A stretch of 64,000 nucleotides of DNA from Sporisorium sorghi (Eukaryota > Basidiomycota > Ustilaginomycetes > Ustilaginales > Ustilaginaceae), in NCBI GenBank assembly GCA_023212695.1, contig JALCCG010000004.1, positions 206,133 through 270,132 on the forward strand, given 5' to 3'. This document shows positions 1 to 9,014 of this stretch, piece by piece. The position numbers and the translations under genes were made by a program. The notes beneath the pieces were generated by a model. That model saw nothing but the letters and a program-made list of their open reading frames with translations. It had not been told where the DNA came from and made no database searches. The first letter of the stretch is position 1. Every line of letters starts with the position of its first letter.

Positions 1-1
1 G

Positions 2-895
2 AACGAAAAAGGCGGCGCCATCCTGTCCATCGCTGGACAAGACAGCAGCCGTACGATCGGGCTGAGCGCTCACGTCGACACCCTTGGCGCGATGGTTCGT
101 GCCGTGAAATCGGAAGGTACGCTCCGGCTTACCTCCGTTGGCGGATACATGATGAACAGCATTGAGAATGAATACTGCATCATCCATACACACAGCGGCA
201 AGACATATACCGGAACCATCCTCTCCACCCATCCTTCGGTTCACGTATACAGTGACGCCCGTGATTTAAAGCGCCAGGAAGCCAATATGGAGGTTCGGAT
301 CGACGAATTAGTTGAATCAGCCGATGATGTAAAAAAATTCGGCATCGGCGTTGGAGACTTCGTCTCCTTTGATGCCCGTGCGGTCATTACTCCCAGCGGT
401 TACATCAAATCACGTCATCTGGATGACAAAGCCAGCGTCGCTGCACTCTTCGGCTTGCTCGAAAGCATGAAGCGCGATAACTGGAAGCCCAAATATAATG
501 TAAAACTCCTTATCTCCAACTACGAAGAGGTTGGACACGGCGCAGCCTACATTCCTGCCGACATCAATGAAATGATTGCGGTGGATATGGGCTGTATCGG
601 CGATGATTTAAGCTGCAAGGAAACCGACGTGTCCATCTGTGCCAAGGACTCGTCCGGCCCTTATGACTACGACATGACCAGTCGTTTGATTGAACTGGCC
701 GAGAGCGAAGGCATTGCATATGCCGTTGATATTTATCCTCATTACGGCTCCGATGCTTCGGCGGCGCTCTCCGCAGGCAGCAACATCAAAGCTGCGTTGA
801 TCGGTCCCGGCGTCCATGCATCCCACGCGATGGAAAGAACGCACAAACAGGCGGTTCTTAACACCGTCAAACTGCTGGCAGCCTACGTGAAATAA
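2..895 (+). CDS. M42 family metallopeptidase (glutamyl aminopeptidase-like), 5' end outside window
   Basis: A cytosolic aminopeptidase of the M42 clan with two metal ions. The frame is open from base 2, so the N-terminus is missing. Visible metal ligands are the His and Asp of SAHVD near the window edge, LDDK, the Glu pair in NYEEVGHG (base and ligand), the Asp of AVDMG and the His of SHAMERTH close to the C-terminus, so the active site looks complete. M42 proteins usually have 340-370 residues, and about 297 are visible. A clear terminator follows the stop. Which peptidase of the family it is (PepA/YsdC/FrvX type) cannot be told from this part. Confidence 0.92.
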   Translation, partial: NEKGGAILSIAGQDSSRTIGLSAHVDTLGAMVRAVKSEGTLRLTSVGGYMMNSIENEYCIIHTHSGKTYTGTILSTHPSVHVYSDARDLKRQEANMEVRIDELVESADDVKKFGIGVGDFVSFDARAVITPSGYIKSRHLDDKASVAALFGLLESMKRDNWKPKYNVKLLISNYEEVGHGAAYIPADINEMIAVDMGCIGDDLSCKETDVSICAKDSSGPYDYDMTSRLIELAESEGIAYAVDIYPHYGSDASAALSAGSNIKAALIGPGVHASHAMERTHKQAVLNTVKLLAAYVK

Positions 896-909
896 ACCGC
901 TCTATAGGT

Positions 910-955
910 AAGGGGCGTCCCCAAGGCACAAGGCCTGGGGACGCCCCTTATTTTC
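910..955 (+). terminator. Intrinsic terminator of the M42 peptidase gene
   Basis: A 13-bp perfect stem, AAGGGGCGTCCCC (910-922) with GGGGACGCCCCTT (937-949), is followed by TTTTC. It lies between the M42 gene and the convergent ABC-F gene. Confidence 0.9.
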
Positions 956-976
956 TCTTTGAACCTGCCTGATGCA

Positions 977-2932
977 TCAGGATTTCTTGCTCTGCTCAAT
1001 TTTCTCGGCAAGCTCGTTCAGATAGGTCCAGCGCTCCATCAGATGCTCCAGCTCACGCTCCGTTTCCTCCTGAGCCCGCATCAGCTCCTGAAGCCTGGCT
1101 GCGTCGCTGCCGGCGGTTTCCATCTCCGATTGAACGGATACAAGCTTGTTCTCGGCAGCTTCGATCAGACCATCAATCTGCTCAAATTCCCGCTGCTCTT
1201 TATAACTGAATTTCAGACGTTCGCGCGGTGTATCTTTACTTGAACTGCTGCCCGGCACCGTGTTGCTTCCCGATGCTGATTTAGCGCCACTGCCACCGGC
1301 TGCATCCGTCTTGCTTCCGGCAGCCTCGCTGCCATGACGCTGCATCCACTCTGCGTACTCGCTGTAAGAGCCAACATGGACACGAATCTGCCCCATGCCC
1401 TCAAACGCCATGACTTTATCCATGGTTCGATCCAGGAAAAACCGGTCATGGGATACCACGATGACAACACCCGGAAACTCATCCAGATACTGCTCCAGAA
1501 CGGACAATGTCGGTATGTCCAGATCATTTGTCGGTTCATCCAGCAGCAGCACGTTCGGCGCACTCATCAGCACTCGCAGCAGGTACAACCGGCGCTTCTC
1601 GCCTCCGGACAATTTCGCTATCGGCGTCCACTGCAGCGCAGGCGGGAACAGGAAGCGTTCCAGCATCTGGGCCGCGGTAATGGCAGAGCCGTCCGCCGTA
1701 CGAACAACCTCTGCCTCATCCTTGATATACTCGATCACGCGCTGACTGCCATCCATCTCCTGATGCTCTTGGGTGAAATAACCCAGTTTAACCGTTGGCC
1801 CAAGCACGACTTCGCCGGCATCCGGTTGAAGCCTTCCGGCAATGAGATTCAGCAGCGTGGATTTACCGCTCCCGTTCGGACCCACGATACCGATCCGATC
1901 CTCGGGCACGGCGATGTAAGATAGATCCTCAATCAATATGTTGTCGCCGACCGTCTTACGGAGACCTTCAATCTCTAGAATTTTGCGGCCGAGACGGGTG
2001 GAAGCAACCGAGACGTCCAGATCACCGGAGCCCTGTATGATCTCCTGATCCTTCAGTTTCTCGAAACGGTCGATTCTCGCCTTCTGCTTGGTCGTACGGG
2101 CCTTTGCTCCTCTGCGAATCCAGGCAAGCTCGTTCCGCAGCAGATTCTGGCGCTTTTGTTCGGATGCGGCTTCCCGCTCCTCGCGCTCTGCCTTCAGCTC
2201 CAGGAAACGGCTGTAATTCGCCTCATATCGGAACAGCCGCCCATGATCCAACTCCAGCATGACATTGGCCACCCGGTCCAGAAAATACCGATCATGCGTA
2301 ATCATAAGCAGGGCGCCCCGGCGCTTCTGCAAGTACTGCTCAAGCCAGGCTACAGATTCGTTGTCGATATGGTTGGTCGGCTCGTCCAATATGAGTAAAT
2401 CCGACGGTTGGATCAAGGCAGCGGCTAAAGCCACCCGCTTGCGCTGTCCACCCGAGAGTGTCCCCATTCTCGCCTCATAATGGCGTATTCCAAGCTTGGA
2501 CAGAATGGTCTTTGCATCACTCTCCAGCTGCCATGCCTGCAGCGAATCCAGCGTCTGATTGAGCTTCAGCAATTTCTGCTGCAGCTCTTCATGGCCCGGA
2601 TGGAGCTCCAGCAGCTCCATTGTTTCGGTATATTCCCGGACGGCCTTCATCTCGGGGAGATCCCCTTCAAACACCTGCTGCAGAACGGTTTTATCCGGAT
2701 CAAACTCGGGATTCTGAGCAAGATAGCGCACCCGGATGCGATTGCCCATCGATATTTTACCGGAGTCAGGCGGCTCAAGTCCTGCGACAACGCGCAGAAA
2801 CGTAGATTTTCCTGTACCGTTTACGCCGATGATGCCAATCTTGTCCTGATCCTCCATGCCGAAGGATGCATCTTGAAACAGTATTTTATCTCCATAACTT
2901 TTGTTTACCTGCTCTACGGTCAAGATATTCAT
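977..2932 (-). CDS. ABC-F family ATP-binding protein, Uup-like
   Basis: A soluble duplicated ABC ATPase without membrane domains, of the ABC-F class that acts on ribosomes. The first domain has Walker A GVNGTGKST at residues 36-44, signature LSGGQRKR and Walker B LLILDEPTNHID. The second has GPNGSGKST, LSGGEKRR and VLLLDEPTNDLD. The linker is charged and arginine-rich. After residue 540 there is a low-complexity Ser/Gly stretch and then a C-terminal coiled coil rich in Glu and Arg, which is the Uup arrangement. At 651 residues it has the usual length. It could instead be an antibiotic-protection ABC-F, but the C-terminal coiled coil favours Uup. Confidence 0.9.
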   Translation of the reverse strand: MNILTVEQVNKSYGDKILFQDASFGMEDQDKIGIIGVNGTGKSTFLRVVAGLEPPDSGKISMGNRIRVRYLAQNPEFDPDKTVLQQVFEGDLPEMKAVREYTETMELLELHPGHEELQQKLLKLNQTLDSLQAWQLESDAKTILSKLGIRHYEARMGTLSGGQRKRVALAAALIQPSDLLILDEPTNHIDNESVAWLEQYLQKRRGALLMITHDRYFLDRVANVMLELDHGRLFRYEANYSRFLELKAEREEREAASEQKRQNLLRNELAWIRRGAKARTTKQKARIDRFEKLKDQEIIQGSGDLDVSVASTRLGRKILEIEGLRKTVGDNILIEDLSYIAVPEDRIGIVGPNGSGKSTLLNLIAGRLQPDAGEVVLGPTVKLGYFTQEHQEMDGSQRVIEYIKDEAEVVRTADGSAITAAQMLERFLFPPALQWTPIAKLSGGEKRRLYLLRVLMSAPNVLLLDEPTNDLDIPTLSVLEQYLDEFPGVVIVVSHDRFFLDRTMDKVMAFEGMGQIRVHVGSYSEYAEWMQRHGSEAAGSKTDAAGGSGAKSASGSNTVPGSSSSKDTPRERLKFSYKEQREFEQIDGLIEAAENKLVSVQSEMETAGSDAARLQELMRAQEETERELEHLMERWTYLNELAEKIEQSKKS

Positions 2933-2963
2933 TGGTCTGATCCCTACTTACATCTATAGATTT

Positions 2964-2986
2964 CGTTAATCGTTAATCGTTAATCG
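2964..2986. repeat. Three tandem copies of CGTTAAT
   Basis: A 7-bp unit is repeated three times without error, in the 68-bp gap just upstream of the ABC-F start. It may be simple slippage or a binding site. The sequence does not say which. Confidence 0.6.
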
Positions 2987-3000
2987 ATGAATGAACTACA

Positions 3001-3807
3001 TTATAACGCAACCAGCACTGCAGTCCCATATGCTGCTGCCCCGCCAAGAAGTGAGCTGAGCAGATTGACGGCATCATTGGACATCCACGAATACCCTCGC
3101 ATGCGTTCGGTCTCCTGTCCGCAGTGCTGCGCCACCTCGACAGTTTTACCGCACGCCGAGCAGCGATACATCACCTGTACAGCCGCCCCGAGATATGAGT
3201 CAGCAAATGCACCGACCAATCCCCCGGCAAGGGCCGCCAGAACATATGAGAGTAACTCCGCGCTCATACCGCTCCATTCAGCCAGCAGCCATCCCCCGGC
3301 TCCGATCAGTATACTCCCTGCCGCTGCCGCTATGGAGCCCGCCCAAGATACGCCTCCCGATTCTCCAGCAGTCAGCACCTTTCCGTTAAGGACAGAACGC
3401 GGCGGCCGCCGGCTGAGGCTTCCTAACTCCGTCGCCCAGGTATCTGCCGTCACCGTAGCCATGACCCCTATAAACAGCAGCACCCACAACTCGGACGGAG
3501 CCCATGCGTTTAACAGACACAGCACCATGCCGATTCCGCCGTTGGCGAATACTTGTCCTGCATCCCTCCGGCCGGTCTTGGCATAAGATTTCTCCAGATC
3601 AGCCTTGCGTTTCTTTCCATATCGGGAGAGCAGCGTAGAAGTAATGAAAAAAAGAAGCAGGGTCCCGAACCAAAACACGTTCCCTGCTCCATAATATATG
3701 GTGCCCATCAGAATAGCGGCGGCGGCTCCGGATTCCGATAGCGATCGTTTCCGGTAGGCCGCTCCCGCAACAATGATGGCGCCTGCGGCTCCAATCAGCC
3801 AATCCAT
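3001..3807 (-). CDS. DUF92 family integral membrane protein
   Basis: A hydrophobic protein of 268 residues with about six to seven membrane segments and the DUF92 pattern: a Gly/Ala-rich first helix, then GTIYYGAGNVFWF, DTWATELG and a C-terminal half with GGLVGAFADSYLGA. Plant members are phytyl-phosphate kinases (VTE6); the bacterial substrate is not known. A short hydrophilic loop near residue 220 carries CSACG and later CG, a possible zinc site. I place the start at ATG 3807 because GGGAGGG lies 7 bases before it. It shares strand and close spacing with the genes on both sides. Confidence 0.8.
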   Translation of the reverse strand: MDWLIGAAGAIIVAGAAYRKRSLSESGAAAAILMGTIYYGAGNVFWFGTLLLFFITSTLLSRYGKKRKADLEKSYAKTGRRDAGQVFANGGIGMVLCLLNAWAPSELWVLLFIGVMATVTADTWATELGSLSRRPPRSVLNGKVLTAGESGGVSWAGSIAAAAGSILIGAGGWLLAEWSGMSAELLSYVLAALAGGLVGAFADSYLGAAVQVMYRCSACGKTVEVAQHCGQETERMRGYSWMSNDAVNLLSSLLGGAAAYGTAVLVAL

Positions 3808-3837
3808 CTGCAATCCCTCCCATGATAGCTTGCCAGA

Positions 3838-4461
3838 TTACCCGATTTCGCAGCGGCCCAGACGGATGTCTCCCCAGAATAACTCGAATACATCCCCCGA
3901 TTCAGTTGGACCGACACCTGCCGGCGTTCCCGTGAAGATTAAATCCCCTTTGCCAAGACCATAAAATTCGCCAATATAATCAATAATGCGCTGAAGGGAG
4001 AAGATCATATCCTTCACGTTCCCCCGCTGCACCTCCTCGCCATTCTTCAATACGGTGAAATCCGCAGCCGCCAGCTTTGCGGTTCCCGGGAATGTTATGG
4101 ATGGGGTAAGGGGAGCAGAGGATTTAAAGGCTTTCGCCGCGGTCCATGGATGCCCCTTCTCCTTAATCACCGTCTGAACGTCACGCAGTGTGAAATCAAT
4201 GCCAAGGGCCATTGTTTTTACAAGCTCATCAACCGTCATCCCTGGAGAGTAATCCTCCGCGAGCTGAATGACAAGCTCCCCTTCAAAATGAAGACTGCCG
4301 CGATCCAGGGGCAGCTGCAGCACGCTTCCGTCCAGCGGAACGACCGCATGGGAAGGCTTGAGAAAGATCATCGGTTCTTCCGGCACGGCATTGCCGAGCT
4401 CGGCGGCATGCAATTGATAATTACGACCAACGCAATATACGTTATTGACTAGGGCACACAT
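3838..4461 (-). CDS. Fumarylacetoacetate hydrolase (FAH) family protein
   Basis: A 207-residue FAH-domain protein of the short bacterial type, which acts on 2-oxo acids such as acylpyruvates or oxaloacetate. Family features are the N-terminal VGRNYQLHAAELG, the metal-binding glutamates in LHFEGELVIQL, the central GIDFTLRDVQ and the C-terminal LIFTGTPAGVGP. The start ATG at 4461 has GGAGG 9 bases upstream. It lies 3 bases after the glycerophosphodiesterase stop, so the two are probably co-transcribed. The sequence does not fix the substrate. Confidence 0.88.
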   Translation of the reverse strand: MCALVNNVYCVGRNYQLHAAELGNAVPEEPMIFLKPSHAVVPLDGSVLQLPLDRGSLHFEGELVIQLAEDYSPGMTVDELVKTMALGIDFTLRDVQTVIKEKGHPWTAAKAFKSSAPLTPSITFPGTAKLAAADFTVLKNGEEVQRGNVKDMIFSLQRIIDYIGEFYGLGKGDLIFTGTPAGVGPTESGDVFELFWGDIRLGRCEIG

Positions 4462-4464
4462 ACA

Positions 4465-5238
4465 TTAAAACCTCCATTTTCTTCGCCAGAATGGAACTTT
4501 TGGTGCAATTTTATGAATAAAAATCTGACCCCAAGTATCGGGCCGGTTCGTGCAGATCATGATGGCCGGATTCATTCTTGCCAGTGATCTCATACTTTTC
4601 GCATCATCCACCGTCCACGCCATGGGGGTGATGCCATTCTTCACCAAATCCGACGCAAAGGCTGCATCCAGATGAGAATAACCAATGGATAAAAAAGAGC
4701 ATTTCATTTGCTTCAAGCGTGATAACAAATTACGGGGATGAGCATCGATAATAAGTCCTGTATTCACTTCGGGATCCAGTTCCTTCGCTTTAATCAAGGC
4801 TTTCGGCTCGAAGGAGGTGAGCACCACATCCGGGAGCATCCGGTGAGCATGGACCCGCTCCAGCACAGCCTCTTCCAGACCTGGATACATATCTCCGCTC
4901 GTCTTGAGCTCGATATTAAGTTTCAATCGTCCTTTGACAAGCTGCAAGACTTCATCCAGTGAAGGAACCTGCTCCCCCCTGAATTGACGTCCCTTCCATT
5001 CTCCAGCGTCCATTCTCCGGATTTCCTGCCAAGTTAGATCCTTCACCTTGCCCCGGCCTGTTGTCGTACGATCTACGCTGAAATCATGTATGACTACAGG
5101 GACTCCATCCTGAGTCAGCTGCACATCGATTTCCATCCAGTGCACAAAAGGCTCATCCATCGCCATCTGAATGGCTGCGCGCGTATTTTCAGGTGCGATA
5201 CCGGAAAATCCCCGGTGAGCCACACATAAATTGTTCAT
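4465..5238 (-). CDS. Glycerophosphodiester phosphodiesterase (GDPD family)
   Basis: Hydrolyses glycerophosphodiesters to glycerol-3-phosphate and an alcohol. The 257-residue protein shows the GDPD TIM-barrel signatures: AHRGFSGIAPENT at the N-terminus (catalytic His/Arg and the metal ligand Glu), EIDVQLTQDGVPVVIHDFSVDRTT (metal Glu/Asp and catalytic His), LNIELK and a late MAWTVDD. There is no signal peptide, so it is of the cytosolic type. It comes just before the FAH gene on the same strand and after the capA-like gene. Confidence 0.93.
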   Translation of the reverse strand: MNNLCVAHRGFSGIAPENTRAAIQMAMDEPFVHWMEIDVQLTQDGVPVVIHDFSVDRTTTGRGKVKDLTWQEIRRMDAGEWKGRQFRGEQVPSLDEVLQLVKGRLKLNIELKTSGDMYPGLEEAVLERVHAHRMLPDVVLTSFEPKALIKAKELDPEVNTGLIIDAHPRNLLSRLKQMKCSFLSIGYSHLDAAFASDLVKNGITPMAWTVDDAKSMRSLARMNPAIMICTNRPDTWGQIFIHKIAPKVPFWRRKWRF

Positions 5239-5276
5239 GGTGGGACCTCCTTGGTGTAACTGTTAACGAATTAACA

Positions 5277-6593
5277 TTATTCCACTGTTTTACCTGTTAT
5301 AACTTCACCATCCGGTGCTATTTTGACACCGCCGATGGATCGCTTCTGTACCTCCTGCAGCAAAGCTTGAGCTTCTTCGCCTTCCAGCGGAATGACCTGT
5401 CCGATCTCCGTTCGGTATGGCGTCAGCTTCAGGTCACAGTCTCCTTGACGGCTGCACGAGGCTTGGAATACGGCAGTGCTCCACGTATCGGCATTCCCCG
5501 ATTTGGTAAATATAAAATTGCCGGTGCTGTACGCGATCCATTTGCCTTTATACTGCTCCAAGCCCTGCAGCACATGCGGATGCCCTCCGATAATCAGATC
5601 CGCTCCACCGTCAATGAACGCACGCGACAGATTGATCTGGTATGAATTTGGCGTCTTGTGAAGCTCTTCTCCCCAATGGGCGATCACAACGACCAGATCG
5701 GCTTTGGAACGCGCGTCCTGAATCGCTTCAACCGCCTTCGGCAGAACGTGATCATAGGCACCCGCTACGCCCGGCCTGTTCTCCAGGGCATACCAGGACG
5801 TCTCCGGGAGGACACGGCTGAATCCAAGCAGTGCAACCGTCATGCCCTGCAGCTCGAAATACTGTGCCGCAAAGGCTTCTTCTTCATTACGGCCTGCTCC
5901 AACATAGCGGATATCATGGTCCTTCAGATGTTTCAAGGTATCCAGAAGTCCTTCCTGACCTTGGTCGAGAATGTGATTGTTAGCCAGATTTACAGCTTCT
6001 ATCCCTGCTTCTCGAAGGGAAGGCAGAACCTCAGGCGAGGACTTGAATACAAATTTCTTATTGGCCGCGCCAACTCCCCCGGTCGTGACCGGGGTCTCCA
6101 GATTGAGAACGGTCAAATCATCCTCCAGAAATGCGGTGCCCAAGTGCTTGTATGGATAGTCATACCCATGTCTCTTCAGCGCATCCTCCACTTTGCCAGA
6201 GAATAAGGTATCCCCGGCAAAATGCATGATCACCCGTTGGTTGTCATTGGTGCCGGCTGGTTCATCGGCTCCACTGTCTGCAGGTTCGGATGTATCGGGA
6301 TCCCATTGTTCATCGGGCTCATCCGTATTCGGGTGGGCCGAATCCGTTCCCTCGCCGCTGGACTGCTGCCCGGAACCCGGCTGATCCGGATCGTTCCCTT
6401 CCACGCCAAATTCCGGCATACCAGGCAGATGTGCCGTTTGTTGAACAGGATCTTCTCTAAATTTAAAATGATAGACAAGCAAAGCAGCAATCATCAAAAT
6501 CAGACATAGGTTGAGTATGATCCAAACCTGTCCGGTTCGCTGCTTACGGGCCTTCTTCTCGGCCTTGCTCTTCTCTGATCGTGACAGTTGCAT
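5277..6593 (-). CDS. CapA-like metallophosphoesterase-fold protein (poly-gamma-glutamate synthesis type), membrane anchored
   Basis: The 438-residue protein has a basic cytosolic start, one membrane helix (about residues 22-43), an acidic Ser/Pro/Asp linker (about 60-115) and then a CapA/PgsA domain. The domain shows IMHFAGDTLFSGKVED, NLETPVTT, NLANNHILDQG, VIAHWGEE and GGHPHVLQG, the conserved Asp/His set of the family. Such proteins take part in poly-gamma-glutamate export or act as wall-associated phosphoesterases. No pgsB or pgsC lies nearby, so it is probably a stand-alone CapA-family protein and not part of a capsule operon. Confidence 0.85.
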   Translation of the reverse strand: MQLSRSEKSKAEKKARKQRTGQVWIILNLCLILMIAALLVYHFKFREDPVQQTAHLPGMPEFGVEGNDPDQPGSGQQSSGEGTDSAHPNTDEPDEQWDPDTSEPADSGADEPAGTNDNQRVIMHFAGDTLFSGKVEDALKRHGYDYPYKHLGTAFLEDDLTVLNLETPVTTGGVGAANKKFVFKSSPEVLPSLREAGIEAVNLANNHILDQGQEGLLDTLKHLKDHDIRYVGAGRNEEEAFAAQYFELQGMTVALLGFSRVLPETSWYALENRPGVAGAYDHVLPKAVEAIQDARSKADLVVVIAHWGEELHKTPNSYQINLSRAFIDGGADLIIGGHPHVLQGLEQYKGKWIAYSTGNFIFTKSGNADTWSTAVFQASCSRQGDCDLKLTPYRTEIGQVIPLEGEEAQALLQEVQKRSIGGVKIAPDGEVITGKTVE

Positions 6594-6676
6594 AGGTCAC
6601 TCCTTTATTCACTTATGAGATCGCGCAATAGCGCAATAAGTCGCTCCCCCCATTATACCAGCTTCCCGGCAAAGAA

Positions 6677-6704
6677 TAGAACCCCCCGTCACCGGGGAGT
6701 TCTA
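6677..6704 (-). terminator. Intrinsic terminator after hemH
   Basis: An inverted repeat TAGAAC-CCCC...GGGG-GTTCTA lies in the 150-bp gap between hemH and the capA-like gene, with a T-rich tract on the minus strand after it. It separates the haem genes from the downstream gene. Confidence 0.7.
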
Positions 6705-6742
6705 TATCCATGTTTCATATTCAAATTTTGCGAATAACGGCT

Positions 6743-7684
6743 TTACAGTCCAATCAGTGTGATCACGGAATCACTGAGCGCTTCCATATAGAGCGGATCG
6801 CTGTTCAGCGAATCGATACGCTCAAGCCGCATATCCATTTCCTTGGCAATGCTTTTGGCTTCGATATCCAGATCATACAATACCTCAAGATGGTCTGATA
6901 CGAATCCGACCGGTGCAACCAGCACATCCTCAACCTGCTCCTCTTTATTCAGAGTTTGCAGTGTGTCCAGAATATCCGGGCCAAGCCAAGGCTCGGCTGT
7001 CCGGCCCGCACTTTGCCAAGTAAACTGCCATTTCTTCACGCCAGCTCTTTCGGCTACGGCTTTAGAAGTCTCAAGCAGCTGCTCCTGATAAGGATCTCCT
7101 ACGGACAAGATACGCTCAGGAAGACTGTGCGCGCTAAACAGCACTCTCACGCTGTCCCGATCAGCGCCTGCCTCTTCGAACTGATTCAGCTTGGCAGACA
7201 CGCGGTCTGCAAAAGCCTCGATCAGTTTCGGGTGCATGTGATAACTCTCCACGAACGAAATCTGAAGTCCCAGCTCATCCGCTTTGGCTTGAGCACGCTT
7301 CACATAGGAACCCACACTCATCGTGGAATAATGGGGAGCAAGCACGATGCCGACAGCTTCCTTAATGCCGTCCTGCACCATTTGCTCAACACCGTCTTCA
7401 ATGTAAGGGGCAGCGTGCTTCAATCCCTGATAGCATACAAATTCAAGGTCGGCACTGCGCGGATCTACATTTAATGTATCCTGCAGCGTCCGAACCTGAC
7501 GATCTGTGTTCTCACGGAGCGGAAACACACCTCCAACAATCGCCTCATAGCGGTCGGTCAGCTCCTTAAGCTGCTCCTCCGTCGGCTTGTTTCCGCGACG
7601 GATATGGGTATAATAACTCTCGATTCCTTCCATGTTCTCAGGTGTGCCATAGGACATAACCAATACACCAATCTTGTTCTTCAT
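6743..7684 (-). CDS. hemH: Coproporphyrin III ferrochelatase (ferrochelatase HemH/CpfC)
   Basis: Inserts Fe2+ into the porphyrin in the last steps of haem synthesis. In Bacillota the substrate is coproporphyrin III. The 313-residue protein begins with the KIGVLVMSYGTP...SYYTHIRRG signature. It has the catalytic His in VLAPHYSTMS, the SAHSLPERI segment, WLGPDI and the C-terminal PVGFVSDHLEVLYDLD with the conserved Glu. There is no signal peptide or membrane helix. It follows hemE by 35 bases on the same strand, so the two form an operon. hemY, usually third in this operon, is absent here. Confidence 0.96.
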   Translation of the reverse strand: MKNKIGVLVMSYGTPENMEGIESYYTHIRRGNKPTEEQLKELTDRYEAIVGGVFPLRENTDRQVRTLQDTLNVDPRSADLEFVCYQGLKHAAPYIEDGVEQMVQDGIKEAVGIVLAPHYSTMSVGSYVKRAQAKADELGLQISFVESYHMHPKLIEAFADRVSAKLNQFEEAGADRDSVRVLFSAHSLPERILSVGDPYQEQLLETSKAVAERAGVKKWQFTWQSAGRTAEPWLGPDILDTLQTLNKEEQVEDVLVAPVGFVSDHLEVLYDLDIEAKSIAKEMDMRLERIDSLNSDPLYMEALSDSVITLIGL

Positions 7685-7719
7685 ACCATCTCACCTCTGA
7701 CTAATAAAATATTCATCTT

Positions 7720-8778
7720 TTAAGAACGTTGTGCACCTGCCTGTAGTGCCTGTGCCGAATACTCATGGATGTAGGATGTCAGCTCACGCAGCTTCTCCAG
7801 GGAAGCCTCCGGAAATAAACCGTGCCCTAGATTAAACACAAAGCCCGGCTCCTGAATCCCTTGATCGATGATCTCCTTCGCATACTGCTGAATGACCGGC
7901 ATCGGTCCGGTCAGCACGGTCGGGTCCAGGTTACCCTGAACAGCATATTTATGCTCTAAACGGCGGCGTCCTTCCGCAATGGACACTCTCCAATCCAGGC
8001 CGATCACATCAACGCTGAGATCCGTTAGCGTAGGCAGCAGCTCTCCTGAGCTTACGCCAGGAAAATAAATTTTCGGAACGTGCAGATCCTGAAGCTCTGC
8101 AAAAATACGCTTGATGGTAGGAAGCACGAAGGTTTGGAAATCCTGCGGGGACAAGGCCCCCACCCAGCTGTCGAACAATTGAAACGCTTTCCCTCCGTTC
8201 GCTACGTGGGCGCGCAAATAAGCAATCACCATGTCTCCGAGTTTATCCATCAGGGAGAACCATACCTTCGGCTCGCTGTACATGAGCTCTTTCGTACGCA
8301 GATAGTTCTTGGATGGTCTTCCTTCGATCAGATAGCTGGCAATTGTAAACGGAGCACCGGCAAATGTAATCAGCGGCACTTCAAGCTCCTTGTCCAAGAT
8401 GCGGATTGTTTCCAGCACATGTCCAAGATCGCCTTCCACATCAATAGGGCGAAGCTTCTCTACGTCCGCTGCAGATCGGATCGGATTGTCGATCACAGGC
8501 CCGATATTTTTCACAATATCGAAGTCTACCCCGATCGATGCAACGGGATTCATAATATCGGAATATAAAATAGCTGCGTCCACACCGAGCTTCCGTACCG
8601 GCATCAAGGTTACTTCAGCCGCCAGCTCCGGTTGACTGCATATTTCCAGAAGGGAGTACTTTTCTTTGATCTTTCGATACTCCGGGTCATAGCGTCCCGC
8701 TTGTCGCATGTACCACACAGGAACATGGCTTACTTCCTGCTTACGGCAAGCGCGGATAAATTGATCGTTATAGGTCAT
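7720..8778 (-). CDS. hemE: Uroporphyrinogen decarboxylase
   Basis: Removes four acetate carboxyl groups from uroporphyrinogen III to give coproporphyrinogen III. Signatures are PVWYMRQAGRYDPEYR near the N-terminus, LYSDIMNP, APFTIASYLIEG, the Asp-bearing LFDSWVGALSP and FNLGHGLFPE near the C-terminus. The frame runs up to 8847, but I choose ATG 8778 (352 residues). Family members begin with a short stretch before the FIRACR helix, and a GGGGG site lies about 9 bases ahead. The added 23 residues would overlap the promoter. It is the first gene of hemE-hemH. Confidence 0.96.
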   Translation of the reverse strand: MTYNDQFIRACRKQEVSHVPVWYMRQAGRYDPEYRKIKEKYSLLEICSQPELAAEVTLMPVRKLGVDAAILYSDIMNPVASIGVDFDIVKNIGPVIDNPIRSAADVEKLRPIDVEGDLGHVLETIRILDKELEVPLITFAGAPFTIASYLIEGRPSKNYLRTKELMYSEPKVWFSLMDKLGDMVIAYLRAHVANGGKAFQLFDSWVGALSPQDFQTFVLPTIKRIFAELQDLHVPKIYFPGVSSGELLPTLTDLSVDVIGLDWRVSIAEGRRRLEHKYAVQGNLDPTVLTGPMPVIQQYAKEIIDQGIQEPGFVFNLGHGLFPEASLEKLRELTSYIHEYSAQALQAGAQRS

Positions 8779-8818
8779 GATTACGGCCCCCATCAGTGTA
8801 TAAAGTTTCCTATAGAAC

Positions 8819-8847
8819 ATTATGCCCTTTTTAAAAGTAAGTAACAA
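8819..8847 (-). promoter_or_regulatory. Predicted sigma-A promoter for hemE-hemH
   Basis: On the minus strand, TTGTTA (8842-8847) and CATAAT (8819-8824) are separated by 17 bases, about 40 bases upstream of the chosen hemE start. The placement supports the shorter hemE reading frame. Confidence 0.6.
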
Positions 8848-9014
8848 CCGTCTTACATGGACATCCTATGAAAATCGCATGACAATCTTATGACATTGTT
8901 AGCTTTTGGCATTTTTCAAATATGTTATACTGGAAGAACGGCAATTTTAGGGTAAGACTCCATTCGTCCGGTTCATTCCGGGCTCGACAGCTTAGAAAGG
9001 AAGTGACGGGCACA

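Noticed and set aside
977..2932. Antibiotic-resistance ABC-F protein
   Set aside because: The long C-terminal coiled coil and the lack of an attenuator-like leader (only 68 bp with a small tandem repeat) fit Uup better.
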